From WRAU01 sp964277385 (GTDB lineage: Bacteria > Pseudomonadota > Alphaproteobacteria > WRAU01 > Hepatincolaceae), in the NCBI GenBank assembly GCA_964277385.1, contig OZ195520.1, forward strand, positions 620,001 to 684,000: 64,000 nt of DNA, written 5' to 3'. The first letter of the stretch is position 1, and the number at the start of each line of letters is the position of its first letter. Positions 55,083-63,487 of this stretch are shown piece after piece. Position numbers and translations under genes: made by a program. Below the pieces are notes generated by a model. The model saw nothing but the letters and a program-made list of their open reading frames with translations. It did no database searches and was not told the origin of the DNA.

Positions 55083-57377
55083 TTATTCATATTTACTACT
55101 TTTTATCTCTATTCCTCCTATATTGTTCTTAGTCTCTACCTCTGCAGCTAACTCATCCATAAACCTTTTAGAGCTATACTCACTTGTATCTTGGTAGTTC
55201 TTCAACCATTCTTCTTGTTTCGGTGCTATCATTAATCCTAAACTTAATTGTCTTTCTAAATCTTTGGCTTTTTCATATCTCTCTGTAGCTTCCTTTTCTC
55301 TTTGTTCCTTTTGAGCATCTGTTGCATAAAGTACTTCTTCATTTGATTTACTTGCTATCTCTGCCTCTATTAACTCAAAGGTTTCTTTAACTTTGGCTTG
55401 TTTGGTTTTTTCTTCTACCATTGCTTTAATGTACTCATCATCCTCATTTCTAACCTTCAACATATCCTTAATTAGTTCATTTTGGCTAGTTGCTCCTTTT
55501 ATCATTTGTTTATAGGCTTGCTTTGTAGCACTCATTAATTCGTTTTGTTTTCTTTTTAAACTTGTTGATACCTCTGCTCTACTAAATCCAGCTCTATTAA
55601 TATCTGTTGCATGGGCTAAAAATTCACCTTGTAAACTAAACACATAAGCATGTCCCCAGTTGCTTTCATCAAACAATACTTTCACCTTTTTACCTATCCA
55701 AAGTGTTAGGTTCTCATGCCAATACTTACCACCTTCTACTGCTATTCCCTCTTTTGTAACGCTTCTAATGCCATCTCCACTACGTGGGCTCATTAATATA
55801 GACAACGCTTCTATTGATTTAAAAAAGTACACTTCTCCTATATATCCTGTTACTTTTTCATTTGGGGTCATTCCTAAACTTCTATGCTTTTTCTTATGGT
55901 AATAGTTCTCTAGCCAATTATCACAAAACGCTTGTAGTTCTTCTCGCGGCAGTCTTAAATCTAACTTATCTTCATTTCTAAATAATCTTGCTGCAAAGCT
56001 CTTTTTACTCTCAATTTTCTTTCTAGTTGCTACATCGTGTCCTATATAACCATCTAGCATTGTCAACATATTATGAGAAAATGTTTTAAAAAACCTCTCA
56101 ATAAATGGTTTCTTTTCAGGAGAAAATGGGGGACATATTTTCTGCTCTATTCCTAAAGCCTGCAAACTATCCTTTATTCTTTTACTTACAAAATCTGACC
56201 CATTATCCGAAGCGATTACCTCTGGTTTACCCCATTTACTAAAGGCTTTTAGTAATGCTCCTTTTACTGCCTCTGCACTACTTGTTCTACTTACATGTAA
56301 AATACTACGACGACTGTAAACATCTATTATTCCCACAATATTGCATCTTGTGTTATCATTAAGCATAATATCTGCTTTCGTACTGTCTATTTCCCAGCGC
56401 TGATTTAGTCTAATAACATCTCCATCTGACTTCCCTAAACTCAATTTATACTTATTCTTCCAACCATCTGGATTTGTTAGTAATTCTAGTTCTTGAGCAT
56501 GCTCTTTCTTGTATTTACTTAAAAATCTACCAAAGGTTTTATAACTTACTAACACATCACCTTGTAATTCATGAATAAAGGCTTCGTACAGCATTCTGTT
56601 ACTAGCGTACGGCGTTTCTTTTAATCTTGCTAACACTTTTGCTATATAACTTTGGTTTTCCATTTTACTCTTTCTGCCTCTTGTATCTAATGTATCTAAT
56701 AACCCTTGTAGACCTTGTGCTTCATAAGCTTTCTTCCACACATATATTCTAGTTAAACTGATTGTTGGTATGTGTTCATAAAACTCTTTATTACTCTCAA
56801 AACCCTTGTTGTAGCTTTCTATATATGTTTCCATTGCTGCCTTCTCAAAGCCCTCTATACTTAAACTTTGTATTCTTTTTAGTATTGCCTCACGTACTCT
56901 TGCTTTTTCTAAGTTCTTTTTACTTATCTCAATCCCAAAGTGTTCGCTTTTTGACAACTCTATCGCCACCTCCTCACTTGCTTTATGTAACTCTTGGCTT
57001 GTGCTTGAAGACTTGCTTTTAGCTTTATTTTCAAATAAGGTGTTCGCTTTTTTATTACCTATTCTAGTATTTGCTGTATCTTCACTAGCAACACACTTAA
57101 TACTGCTTGTTTCAGCTTCCTTGCTTAACTCCCATATCCTATTCAAAAAATCTACTCTTGCTTCTAAGGGTAGTGAACTTAGGTGGTACTCATAGCCTCT
57201 TCTTCCGCCAGTATTAGATTGAGTTTCTCTCTTCTTCCAATTCTCTTTTTTAGCTAATCTTCTTAATGTAATTTCTATATTAGGAAGAGTATTTAATTCC
57301 AAATTTAGAATCTCTGTAAGAGATAACCACTCCTTATTTGTGAATCCATTGATAGAAAGTTTTTTACTCATTTGCAC
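55083..57377 (-). CDS. MuA-like DDE transposase
   Basis: 764 residues. N-terminal Mu DNA-binding domains (FTNKEWLSLTEILNLE, WKKRETQ, GRRGYEYHLSSLP). The DDE core has D in WEIDSTKADI, D in VIASDNGSDFV and E in FSPEKKPFIERFFKTF. Then comes the beta-barrel domain (PNEKV..., GGKYWHENLTLWIGKKVKV) and a coiled-coil C-terminus for B contact. The start is GTG 57377 or ATG 57371. The catalytic triad is intact, so P1 may still transpose. Confidence 0.93.
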   Translation of the reverse strand: MQMSKKLSINGFTNKEWLSLTEILNLELNTLPNIEITLRRLAKKENWKKRETQSNTGGRRGYEYHLSSLPLEARVDFLNRIWELSKEAETSSIKCVASEDTANTRIGNKKANTLFENKAKSKSSSTSQELHKASEEVAIELSKSEHFGIEISKKNLEKARVREAILKRIQSLSIEGFEKAAMETYIESYNKGFESNKEFYEHIPTISLTRIYVWKKAYEAQGLQGLLDTLDTRGRKSKMENQSYIAKVLARLKETPYASNRMLYEAFIHELQGDVLVSYKTFGRFLSKYKKEHAQELELLTNPDGWKNKYKLSLGKSDGDVIRLNQRWEIDSTKADIMLNDNTRCNIVGIIDVYSRRSILHVSRTSSAEAVKGALLKAFSKWGKPEVIASDNGSDFVSKRIKDSLQALGIEQKICPPFSPEKKPFIERFFKTFSHNMLTMLDGYIGHDVATRKKIESKKSFAARLFRNEDKLDLRLPREELQAFCDNWLENYYHKKKHRSLGMTPNEKVTGYIGEVYFFKSIEALSILMSPRSGDGIRSVTKEGIAVEGGKYWHENLTLWIGKKVKVLFDESNWGHAYVFSLQGEFLAHATDINRAGFSRAEVSTSLKRKQNELMSATKQAYKQMIKGATSQNELIKDMLKVRNEDDEYIKAMVEEKTKQAKVKETFELIEAEIASKSNEEVLYATDAQKEQREKEATERYEKAKDLERQLSLGLMIAPKQEEWLKNYQDTSEYSSKRFMDELAAEVETKNNIGGIEIKSSKYE

Positions 57378-57422
57378 TAAAATTCCCTAATTTGTTAAGC
57401 AATTCCTACTTTTTATCACTTG

Positions 57423-57728
57423 TTAAATAGTTGCTGTGTTTTTGATAGAAAGTTTTATATTTTTAGTAAACTTTCTATCATCATTATTCTTATAATTATA
57501 ATTACCTCTTGGTTGAGGTTCATATCTCACACCTTTGCTATCGTATCTTTCTGGGAATAACTCATGTGCTGGTATTCCTATAGCTTCAGATAAAGCTTTT
57601 TCTCCTGCTTTATGAGGCTTTGCAATTGCTAAACAAATGCTACCTTCTCTTAAACCGTTTATTCTATCTATTTCTACAAAAGTTAATCCTTTTTTTGCTA
57701 CCAAATACTTTATTTCTAACAATTCCAT
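57423..57728 (-). CDS. ner: Ner/Nlp-type DNA-binding protein (P1)
   Basis: 101 residues: MELLEIKYLVAKKGLTFVEI, LREGSICLAIAKPHKAGEKA, IGIPAHELFPERYDSKG. It is clearly diverged from the other two Ner copies in this window and is divergently oriented to the P1 repressor across the operator region. It acts as the early negative regulator. Confidence 0.87.
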   Translation of the reverse strand: MELLEIKYLVAKKGLTFVEIDRINGLREGSICLAIAKPHKAGEKALSEAIGIPAHELFPERYDSKGVRYEPQPRGNYNYKNNDDRKFTKNIKLSIKNTATI

Positions 57729-57782
57729 TGTCTTTTAACCTCGTTTTGTTAATATTATGTTATCATTAAGATTAATATAAAT

Positions 57783-57834
57783 CGCTTTAAGCGTATAGTC
57801 AAGAATTATTTTACGCAATTAGCGAATTATTCGC
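57783..57834. promoter_or_regulatory. P1 operators between ner and repressor
   Basis: Three GC-rich palindromes in AT-rich DNA: CGCTTTAAGCG (57783-57793), CGCAATTAGCG (57814-57824) and GCGAATTATTCGC (57822-57834), the last two overlapping. They share CGC/GCG half sites, unlike the operators of the other two copies, and lie in the divergent promoter region. They are the probable repressor/Ner sites. Confidence 0.6.
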
Positions 57835-57854
57835 AACCTAAGGGAAAACAAACA

Positions 57855-58268
57855 TTGCAAGATACTTTTGGAGCAAAAATACTATTAATAGCAAAAGAAA
57901 AATTTGGTTCACAAAAAAAAATGGCTGAAGAGTTAAATTTAGCACCATCAACCATATCAGATTGGATTTCAGGTCGTAGAAAACCTAGCTTTGAAGTATT
58001 ATCTGAAATTTGCTTAAAAGCAGAAATAAGCCTAGACTGGTTAGTACTTGGTAAAACTTTTGAAACCGATTCGCTTAATTTAGATTTATTCAATGAAGTT
58101 GTTGTGTATGCTATTGAGTTTGCCGATGAAATTGAAATTGCTATTGATGGTAATTATCTTATGGCTTGCTATGATTTTATTAATGAAGAGCTTGAAAAGA
58201 ATAAAAAAGAGCCTATTAAAGATATATTCAATAGACTCAAGCCTCTTATTATTAAACTTAGAAAATAA
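57855..58268 (+). CDS. P1 repressor (CI/Mu c-like XRE family)
   Basis: 137 residues from a TTG start at 57855. The HTH is GSQKKMAEELNLAPSTISDW...ISGRRKPSFEVLSEI. The C-terminal part (FNEVVVYAIEFADEIEIAID, FNRLKPLIIKLRK) is related in layout to the other two repressors but diverged. It keeps the prophage silent. Start choice is uncertain: the next in-frame ATG would delete part of the HTH. Confidence 0.75.
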   Translation: MQDTFGAKILLIAKEKFGSQKKMAEELNLAPSTISDWISGRRKPSFEVLSEICLKAEISLDWLVLGKTFETDSLNLDLFNEVVVYAIEFADEIEIAIDGNYLMACYDFINEELEKNKKEPIKDIFNRLKPLIIKLRK

Positions 58269-58367
58269 TTATTTCTTTGCTTTCTTTCTTATTATCTGAT
58301 GTTTAGGTACACTCACCAATAAAGATATACACTGCTTCTTAACTATTTTACACGCTTTTCCTTTCAT
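58269..58367 (-). CDS. Possible small basic peptide, 32 aa
   Basis: ATG 58367 behind a perfect GGAGGC, reading MKGKACKIVKKQCISLLVSV and a Lys-rich end, stop TAA touching the repressor stop. The strong ribosome-binding site is the only support. Confidence 0.35.
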   Translation of the reverse strand: MKGKACKIVKKQCISLLVSVPKHQIIRKKAKK

Positions 58368-58504
58368 TTTGCCTCCGATCTTGTGTTAAATTAATCATTA
58401 AGAAGCTCTATCTTTTTTGGCTCTCTTTTTCTTATCTAAAATTCTCATATATTGTGTCTTCTTACAAAAAATAGGGATTATCACTTCCCTATTTTTAGCT
58501 TGTA

Positions 58505-58661
58505 TATATTCCCGTTATTTTTGTCCATTTTTCCCGTTATAACTGTCCCAATAATTCCCTCCATTTTTTTTAACCACTTAAAACCGTTTAAAACCGTATA
58601 TAACCGCCTTAAAATTTCTTATACACTTTACTCTTATTCCCGTGTATTCTGTCCTCTTACA
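58505..58661 (-). repeat. P1 early end (E-end) with motif array
   Basis: On the - strand, begins TGTAAGAGGACAGAATACAC, then GGGAATAAG; further in are GGCGGTTATATACGG-type repeats and motifs in both orientations (GGGACAGTTATAACGGGAA, GGACAAAAATAACGGGAA). It interrupts the P2 transposase gene right after its NPDAWKS codons. Confidence 0.75.
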
Positions 58662-59393
58662 GCTCTTCCAAGCATCAGGATTACTCACTAACAAATATTC
58701 TTGCTTATTATTCTTCTTGTAATCTTCTATTACTCTACAAACCCATCTATAACTTGGTATTTTTATATTTTTCTTTTTACCTAGCTCTAGCAAAAATTTA
58801 TAAATAACTTTTACTTTTAAATGTGGTTTATTTAACAAAGCACCTATTACAAGTTGTTTTATATTCATATCTTCCACTTCTTCAAAATTACTTTTACCTA
58901 GTTTTCTTTCATCTGCTTTAAATCTAATACCTTCAAGTCCTAGTTTGTCGTACTGCTTTATCCATTCGTAAACTCTTGTTTTACTTATACTTGCTACATT
59001 CTCGTAACAAACTTCCGATATCTCTTTGTTTGCAAACTCTCGGTTGTTGTATGCTTTACAAAAACTTTCTACTTTTACTTTGTTTTTCTTTACAAATAAC
59101 ACTATTTCTAATCTGCTATAGGCTATTCTTAAGCTATTCTCTACTACTTCTATATTCCTTCCGTTTCTTCTTGCTTCTTTTCTTGCTTTTTCTAATAACT
59201 TACTTACTATTTTCTCTCTCACTACACTCGGAAAATTACTTATGTGGTATTCTCTACCGTCCTTCTTAGTTGTTTTGTAAGTGCGAAATAACCAGTTCTC
59301 TTTGGTAGCCTGAGCATTAATTCTATCGGGCTTGTTAAATCCTTTTATTTTTAACTTAACAATATCTGATACTGTAAAATACTCTTTAAGCAT
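58662..59393 (-). pseudogene. P2 transposase A, N-terminal part cut by P1
   Basis: Starts MLKEYFTVSDIVKLKIKGFN at ATG 59393, overlapping the ner stop. About 244 residues of DNA-binding domains (GREYHISNFPSVVREKIVSK, SKTRVYEWIKQYDKLGLEGI) end at SNPDAWKS, where the P1 early end begins. An open tail of 27 codons continues into the element end but is not natural. All four Trp are TGG. Confidence 0.88.
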
Positions 59394-59661
59394 CTTGCTC
59401 CACCAATAGTTCTTGCATTGTTTTATATCTATAGTTTTCTGCAGGTTGTGGATTATATCTATTTCCTTGATCATCGTATCTATTTGGAAATAACTCTTTT
59501 AAAGTTATATTAAGAACATTTGATAAAGCTTCTTCTCCTGCTCTGTGTGGCTTAGAAACTGCCTGTCTTGAAGTTCCAGCTCTTAGGGAAAACTGCTTAT
59601 CTATATCTACAAATTTGATACCTCTTTGCCCCAGTAAATATTTAATTTCATGTATTTTCAT
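59386..59661 (-). CDS. ner: Ner/Nlp-type DNA-binding protein (P2)
   Basis: 91 residues: MKIHEIKYLLGQRGIKFVDI, LRAGTSRQAVSKPHRAGEEA, LNITLKELFPNRYDDQG. It is most like the graveyard Ner (same length) but differs at many recognition positions. Overlaps the start of the broken transposase. Confidence 0.83.
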   Translation of the reverse strand: MKIHEIKYLLGQRGIKFVDIDKQFSLRAGTSRQAVSKPHRAGEEALSNVLNITLKELFPNRYDDQGNRYNPQPAENYRYKTMQELLVEQDA

Positions 59662-59713
59662 TTAAAAATAACCCTATTTATGCTATCTTTCTTTTAATAA
59701 TTATATTTAATTA

Positions 59714-59754
59714 ATAACTTATAATTCTATTATTAATAGAATATAAAGTTATTG
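59714..59754. promoter_or_regulatory. P2 operator: 41-bp near-perfect inverted repeat
   Basis: AATAACTT-ATA-ATTCTATTA-T-TAATAGAAT-ATA-AAGTTATT centred at 59734, between the divergent ner and repressor genes. Half sites AAGTTAT differ from those of the graveyard copy and of P1. It is the likely repressor/Ner operator. Confidence 0.65.
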
Positions 59755-59804
59755 TCAATAAAAAATAAAATATTAAGTTATTTAAATAAAACATAGGGTT
59801 TTCA

Positions 59805-60239
59805 ATGAATAGAGAAAAATTTATAATTAATTTTGCAAATAATTTAAAAAAAAATATTGATAAACATTTCAAAACACAAAAAGAATTTGCTGACTTTTTT
59901 AATGAAAATCCTCAGACTATAAATAAATGGACTAAAGGAATTGCTCTACCTGACCTATATAAAATAAATAAGATATGCGAATCAATGGGTATCACTGTAG
60001 ATTACTTAATAAAAGGAGAACCTGAAGGAATTACAAGCACCTCAATAGATTATGATATATTTGATGAAGTAGTAAAGCTAACTAATAATTTTGCAAAAGA
60101 GATTAATGTTAAAGTTGGTGGTAAACAATATCTAGCTGTATATGAAAATGTGATTAATTTAAAAAGATTAAATAATACTCTTAAAACTAAAGAAATATTT
60201 GAGTTATTAAGACCTACTTTAAATACTTGGAAAAAATAA
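59805..60239 (+). CDS. P2 repressor, XRE-type HTH
   Basis: 144 residues. HTH KTQKEFADFFNENPQTINKW with a recognition helix unlike the graveyard copy. From EPEGITSTSI to the stop it is identical to it, and the DNA identity continues through the com-like frame and terminator. It could still give immunity to related phages. Confidence 0.8.
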   Translation: MNREKFIINFANNLKKNIDKHFKTQKEFADFFNENPQTINKWTKGIALPDLYKINKICESMGITVDYLIKGEPEGITSTSIDYDIFDEVVKLTNNFAKEINVKVGGKQYLAVYENVINLKRLNNTLKTKEIFELLRPTLNTWKK

Positions 60240-60324
60240 TCAATCAACACATAATTGTGCTATTGTATTTATGAGTATAATAAATACTCTTAAATTAATA
60301 CATAATTATAAGGAGATTCTAATT

Positions 60325-60493
60325 ATGAAAAAAATATATCGATATCAGATGCTATACATGTAACAAGAAACTGTTTGAAGCTAACAAAAACAATTTATAT
60401 CTTGATATTAAAATTAGATGTAATAGATGCAAATCTTACTTGTTAATACCTAATATTAAGCAACAATTAATTATAAAAAATAAACCGCAATAA
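60325..60493 (+). pseudogene. Com-like zinc-finger ORF behind P2 repressor, A7 frame problem
   Basis: Same as the frame at 16919-17087: AAGGAG, ATG, seven A, then CYTCNKKLF...IRCNRCKSYL in the +1 frame, stop TAA at 60491. Removing one A would give a 56-residue Com-like protein. Transcriptional slippage on the A-run or phase variation could express it. Confidence 0.6.
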
Positions 60494-60501
60494 TATTGCT
60501 T

Positions 60502-60538
60502 GGTCTCTTTGTTAAAAATAACATTGAGACCATTTTTA
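60502..60538 (+). terminator. Terminator after repressor and com-like frame (P2)
   Basis: GGTCTC...GAGACC with an inner GTTA/TAAC pairing, followed by ATTTTTAG. Copy of the hairpin at 16873-16908. Confidence 0.65.
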
Positions 60539-60689
60539 GAGAATCACCTTAAAATTATGGGTATTTTTCCCATTTCCTAGGGAATTTTTAAAATACACTT
60601 TAAAGCCTTATATTTCAATACATATAGTATATTTTTACATTACATATTATTTTTATAATTTGGGTATTTAATTTTTTACAAAAAAATAG

Positions 60690-60866
60690 ACACTTCGCTT
60701 GAAAGTGCCTGTTTACTTAGCTTTTGTGTAAAAGTTAATTTAGGGACATAAATAACGGGAATTTTATAGTACTTTCCCGCTTAATCCCGCCTATTACCGT
60801 GTATTCCCACTTTATTTTTACTCACAATACTTGGTAATCATTCCCGTTATAAACTGTCCCTTTACA
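60690..60866 (-). repeat. P2 early end (E-end)
   Basis: On the - strand begins TGTAAAGGGACAGTTTATAA at 60866. It carries motifs GGGACAGTTTATAACGGGAA and, in inverse orientation, TTCCCGTTATTTATGTCCC, plus shorter CGGGAA boxes and the AGGCACTT/AAGTG hairpin. It is almost identical to the end at 62752. Confidence 0.78.
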
Positions 60867-60886
60867 TTAAATATTAATTAATTAAT

Positions 60887-61840
60887 TTATTTCTTTTTTA
60901 TAAAAGAATATTTATAAATTTTTTCTGTTAAAAAATTGGATTTTATTATTCTATTATCTTTTTTACATATTCTATTTTTTATAAAGTTCTTAATTCTTCT
61001 CTCTATAGAATTAAAGATTATTGCAAAGTTAAAAACATAAAATTGTAAAAGTTTAAACCTTAAAGCATATTTACTATCTGTAAAATTTTTTAAATATGAA
61101 TAGTATTCTTCTATTCCTTTTGTTTTAAGTTCTTCTCTTTTAAATCTTTGTAATAACCAAGGCTTAGGAGCTATTAAGTGTAGAATTTTAGCAATATCAA
61201 TATTTATTTCATTAATGTCATTTACATATGTATTAACTATATAATTCTTAGGAGATAACTTAATTTTATTTTTATAAAGTTTATTAATAAAAATTTCTTC
61301 TGTAAGATTATTGTTTAAATTAAATTCTTTATAAAAATCATTTATTACATTTATTTCTCTTGCTAATTTTAAATTCATTAACATAACGCCAACACATATA
61401 TTAACTTCTGCATTTTGAGAATAATTATAGTTATCAGCATAAAATAAATAATCTTTTATATCTGTTTCAAGAAAATCAGATATATCTCCTCTTATTATTA
61501 CATCTGTATCTAGGTGCAATGTTGTATCTACGTTTGGTAGTAATTGAGGTAAAAATAATTTAAAGTAAATTTCTTTTGACCAATGACCTAATATTTTGAA
61601 ATCATTTATTCCATCAATAGTAGATACATCAACTAAGTGAATTTTAAAATTATTGTATTGATTTAATGGATATTTATTACAAATATCTTCTATTTCTTGC
61701 TCATTTAAACAGTTATTATGAAGAATATAAACATTAAAATAATACTTTTGATTATTTTTTAATAAAGAATATAAAGTTACACACATAAAAAGTAAGTATT
61801 CTCTATTTATTGAAAATGTTATGTTGTATTCTTTTTGCAT
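60887..61840 (-). CDS. Family 8 glycosyltransferase, phage cargo candidate
   Basis: 317 residues. N-terminal nucleotide-sugar fold (YNITFSINREYLLFMCVTLY), the DxD metal site in LHLDTDVIIRGDISDF near residue 112, CVGVMLMNL and the KPW motif near residue 230 (HLIAPKPW). This fits GT8 enzymes such as LPS galactosyl/glucosyltransferases. It lies next to a tail-fibre fragment, the same slot where P1 carries the BioG-like gene, so it probably changes the host surface to block or alter phage adsorption. Confidence 0.8.
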   Translation of the reverse strand: MQKEYNITFSINREYLLFMCVTLYSLLKNNQKYYFNVYILHNNCLNEQEIEDICNKYPLNQYNNFKIHLVDVSTIDGINDFKILGHWSKEIYFKLFLPQLLPNVDTTLHLDTDVIIRGDISDFLETDIKDYLFYADNYNYSQNAEVNICVGVMLMNLKLAREINVINDFYKEFNLNNNLTEEIFINKLYKNKIKLSPKNYIVNTYVNDINEINIDIAKILHLIAPKPWLLQRFKREELKTKGIEEYYSYLKNFTDSKYALRFKLLQFYVFNFAIIFNSIERRIKNFIKNRICKKDNRIIKSNFLTEKIYKYSFIKKK

Positions 61841-61929
61841 TGTTTTTTCCTTAATCTATAATAATTTTTTATAATTAGTTATAGTTTATAATTTTTCTCT
61901 ATTTTTCTTAAATATATTTTTTCTATCTG

Positions 61930-62352
61930 TTAAATATTAATTTTTAATAACATATACCACTCACCTGCTGTATTCTTCATTCTTGTTTCACTTCCTCCTG
62001 TACTTCCAGTATTTGCTTTGGAACTATAACCTGTTCTTGCTTTAGATGAACCACCCGTTCTATCTCTACCTCCCCAAGTATCTCTATCTTCTGCATTTCT
62101 AGCACCTAAACCGCCCCCACCTCCTTCTACCCACTCAGAAGCTAAGTTATGTCTATATCTATGTTGATGCGACATATCATGATCATGCGTCATATCGTGA
62201 TCTTGGGTCATATCATGTTCATGGGCTTTTAAATCATCTGCTTCGTAGCTCACTAATTCTCTTGTATTATCAGATTTTAAATTTTTAATAGTACTATCTG
62301 GGTGCATTATTGGGATTTGAAAAGTTCCATCTCCTCTATCTACATTTGAAAT
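61930..62352 (-). pseudogene. Tail-fibre C-terminal fragment with His-rich tip
   Basis: Open frame whose ends match the P1 fibre (VDRGDGTFQIP at the start, ETRMKNTAGEWYMLLKI at the end). The middle is different: an AHEHDMTQDHDMTHDHDMS-type His/Asp repeat and a Gly/Arg/Ser-rich stretch. The first 230 codons or so are missing. His-rich segments of this kind bind metal in fibre tips of other phages. Confidence 0.72.
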
Positions 62353-62382
62353 AAAATGTAAAAAATGTAAAGCAATAAAATG

Positions 62383-62614
62383 CTATTTTATACCTTCTTA
62401 TTTTAATAAGATAAACAATAAGTAGAGAATCACTTTAATAATGGGCTACTTTATTCTTGATTTTAGTATTTTTTAGTAATAACGCTAAAGTTATTGTAAC
62501 TTAAGGCTTTGTAGTCTATTATTTTATTTTTTCAAAAATACTCAAGAGCTACTTTTATTTTTTACAAAAAAACAGACACTTTGCTTGAAAGTGCCTGTTT
62601 ACTTAGCTTTTGTG
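62383..62614. other. Non-coding remnant of an early-end region
   Basis: AT-rich sequence with scattered similarity to 60500-60700 (for example AGAGAATCACTTT and the AGACACTT...AAGTGCC hairpin at about 62573-62600). It looks like a diverged copy of the P2 early-end flank; no gene. Confidence 0.5.
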
Positions 62615-62752
62615 TAAAAGTTAATTTAGGGAAATAAATAACGGGAATTTTATAGTACTTTCCCGCTTAATCCCGCCTATTACCGTGTATTCCCACTTTA
62701 TTTTTACTCACAATACTTGGTAATCATTCCCGTTATAAACTGTCCCTTTACA
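62615..62752 (-). repeat. Element early end (E-end) beside the VirB11-like gene
   Basis: On the - strand begins TGTAAAGGGACAGTTTATAA and is identical or nearly so to 60730-60866. It is followed outward by TCAGGATACT and then the broken VirB11-like gene. Confidence 0.78.
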
Positions 62753-62769
62753 TCAGGATACTAAAAAAG

Positions 62770-63120
62770 CTAGAAGATTTGCTCTCTACCAACACTTAAT
62801 TCTGGCACTAATATCCTATCAGGATTACTTCTCATTGCTAAATCAAAAGCATTAACGTAATCTTCATCTTGTTTTGCAAAAAACTCACTAACTTTTTGGT
62901 TCCCATGAAAAATATAATCATGAATATCTCCTATTACACTCATTATTTCATCATCTGAAATATTTTGAATTAAAAGGTTAGTAAATGCAGTTTTTCCACT
63001 ACAAGTTCCTCCTATTACAAAAGTTGATAAGGCTTCTTCCGATATATATTTTACTAAAAAGTTAAATTCTAATTCATTTAATCCAAAGTCTTGATAAGTA
63101 TGATTTTTATCGTTTTTCAT
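62770..63120 (-). pseudogene. VirB11-like secretion ATPase, truncated
   Basis: 116 residues from ATG 63120 behind AAAGGAG. Walker A GGTCSGKTAF and Walker B-like NPDRILVPEL are typical of VirB11/TrbB ATPases of type IV secretion. The frame stops at TAG soon after GREQIF, where the His box and C-terminal half should follow. The N-terminal domain is also very short. The cut lies next to an element early end. Confidence 0.7.
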
Positions 63121-63133
63121 CTATTTATCTCCT

Positions 63134-63487
63134 TTAGTTAAGATAGCTTTCAAATTCTAATTTTTTACTTAACATCTCTTCAAGTTCTTCTTTACCTAAA
63201 ACTTCAGCTTGCTTAAGATAATTATAAATTAAGTCTATTAAGGTATTTAAAAATAAAGAACGATTTAAAGAGGCTATTTTGAGACGCTCTGAACTTTTTA
63301 GTTCCTCTAAAATTTTATATATATCATAATTGGTATTATTTATTTGAATTTGGTATATACTATAGAAAAAATGTGTAATTTCTTCTTCTTCCTTTTCAAT
63401 TCCTGCATTTATTTCATTGCATTGATATAACAAACCTATAATTAACATTTCAATTTCTTTTTTTACTTTCTTTATACTTTTTGTCAT
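63134..63487 (-). CDS. Hypothetical protein, 117 aa, in conjugative-type context
   Basis: Starts MTKSIKKVKKEIEMLIIGLL, helical throughout, with several Glu/Lys runs. It stands directly between the topoisomerase gene (which ends one base before its start) and the VirB11-like gene, all in one direction. No family recognised. Confidence 0.5.
   Translation of the reverse strand: MTKSIKKVKKEIEMLIIGLLYQCNEINAGIEKEEEEITHFFYSIYQIQINNTNYDIYKILEELKSSERLKIASLNRSLFLNTLIDLIYNYLKQAEVLGKEELEEMLSKKLEFESYLN

Larger units (their letters stand above)
25953..58661 (-). mobile_element. Prophage P1: near-complete Mu-like transposable prophage with P2-type tail
   Basis: 32.7 kb bounded by TGT...ACA ends, a tail end at 25953 and an early end at 58661. 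Gene order read right to left: repressor, ner, A, B, small early genes, gemA, mor, endolysin, holin, gp25/27/28/29, F, I, T, gp36, G, gp37, V, W, J, I, fibre, FI, FII, E/E', T, U, X, D, methylase. All essential-looking frames are open; only the methylase is frameshifted. The flanking pentamers (ATTTG left, GCTCT right) are not a target duplication, so one side was rearranged after insertion. Confidence 0.88.

Noticed and set aside
25948..58666. A 5-bp target duplication flanking P1
   Set aside because: The left flank is ATTTG and the right flank GCTCT. They do not match, so the simple insertion model is not supported.
58578..59474. Longer form of the P2 transposase fragment (298 codons)
   Set aside because: The first 27 codons lie inside the ner gene and the last 27 run into the P1 end sequence. 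The natural start is ATG 59393 and the natural sequence ends at 58662.
62305..62307. ATG 62307 as a true start of a 125-residue His-rich protein
   Set aside because: The conserved fibre sequence VDRGDGTFQIP lies upstream in the same frame and there is no ribosome-binding site, so it is an internal Met of a truncated fibre gene.
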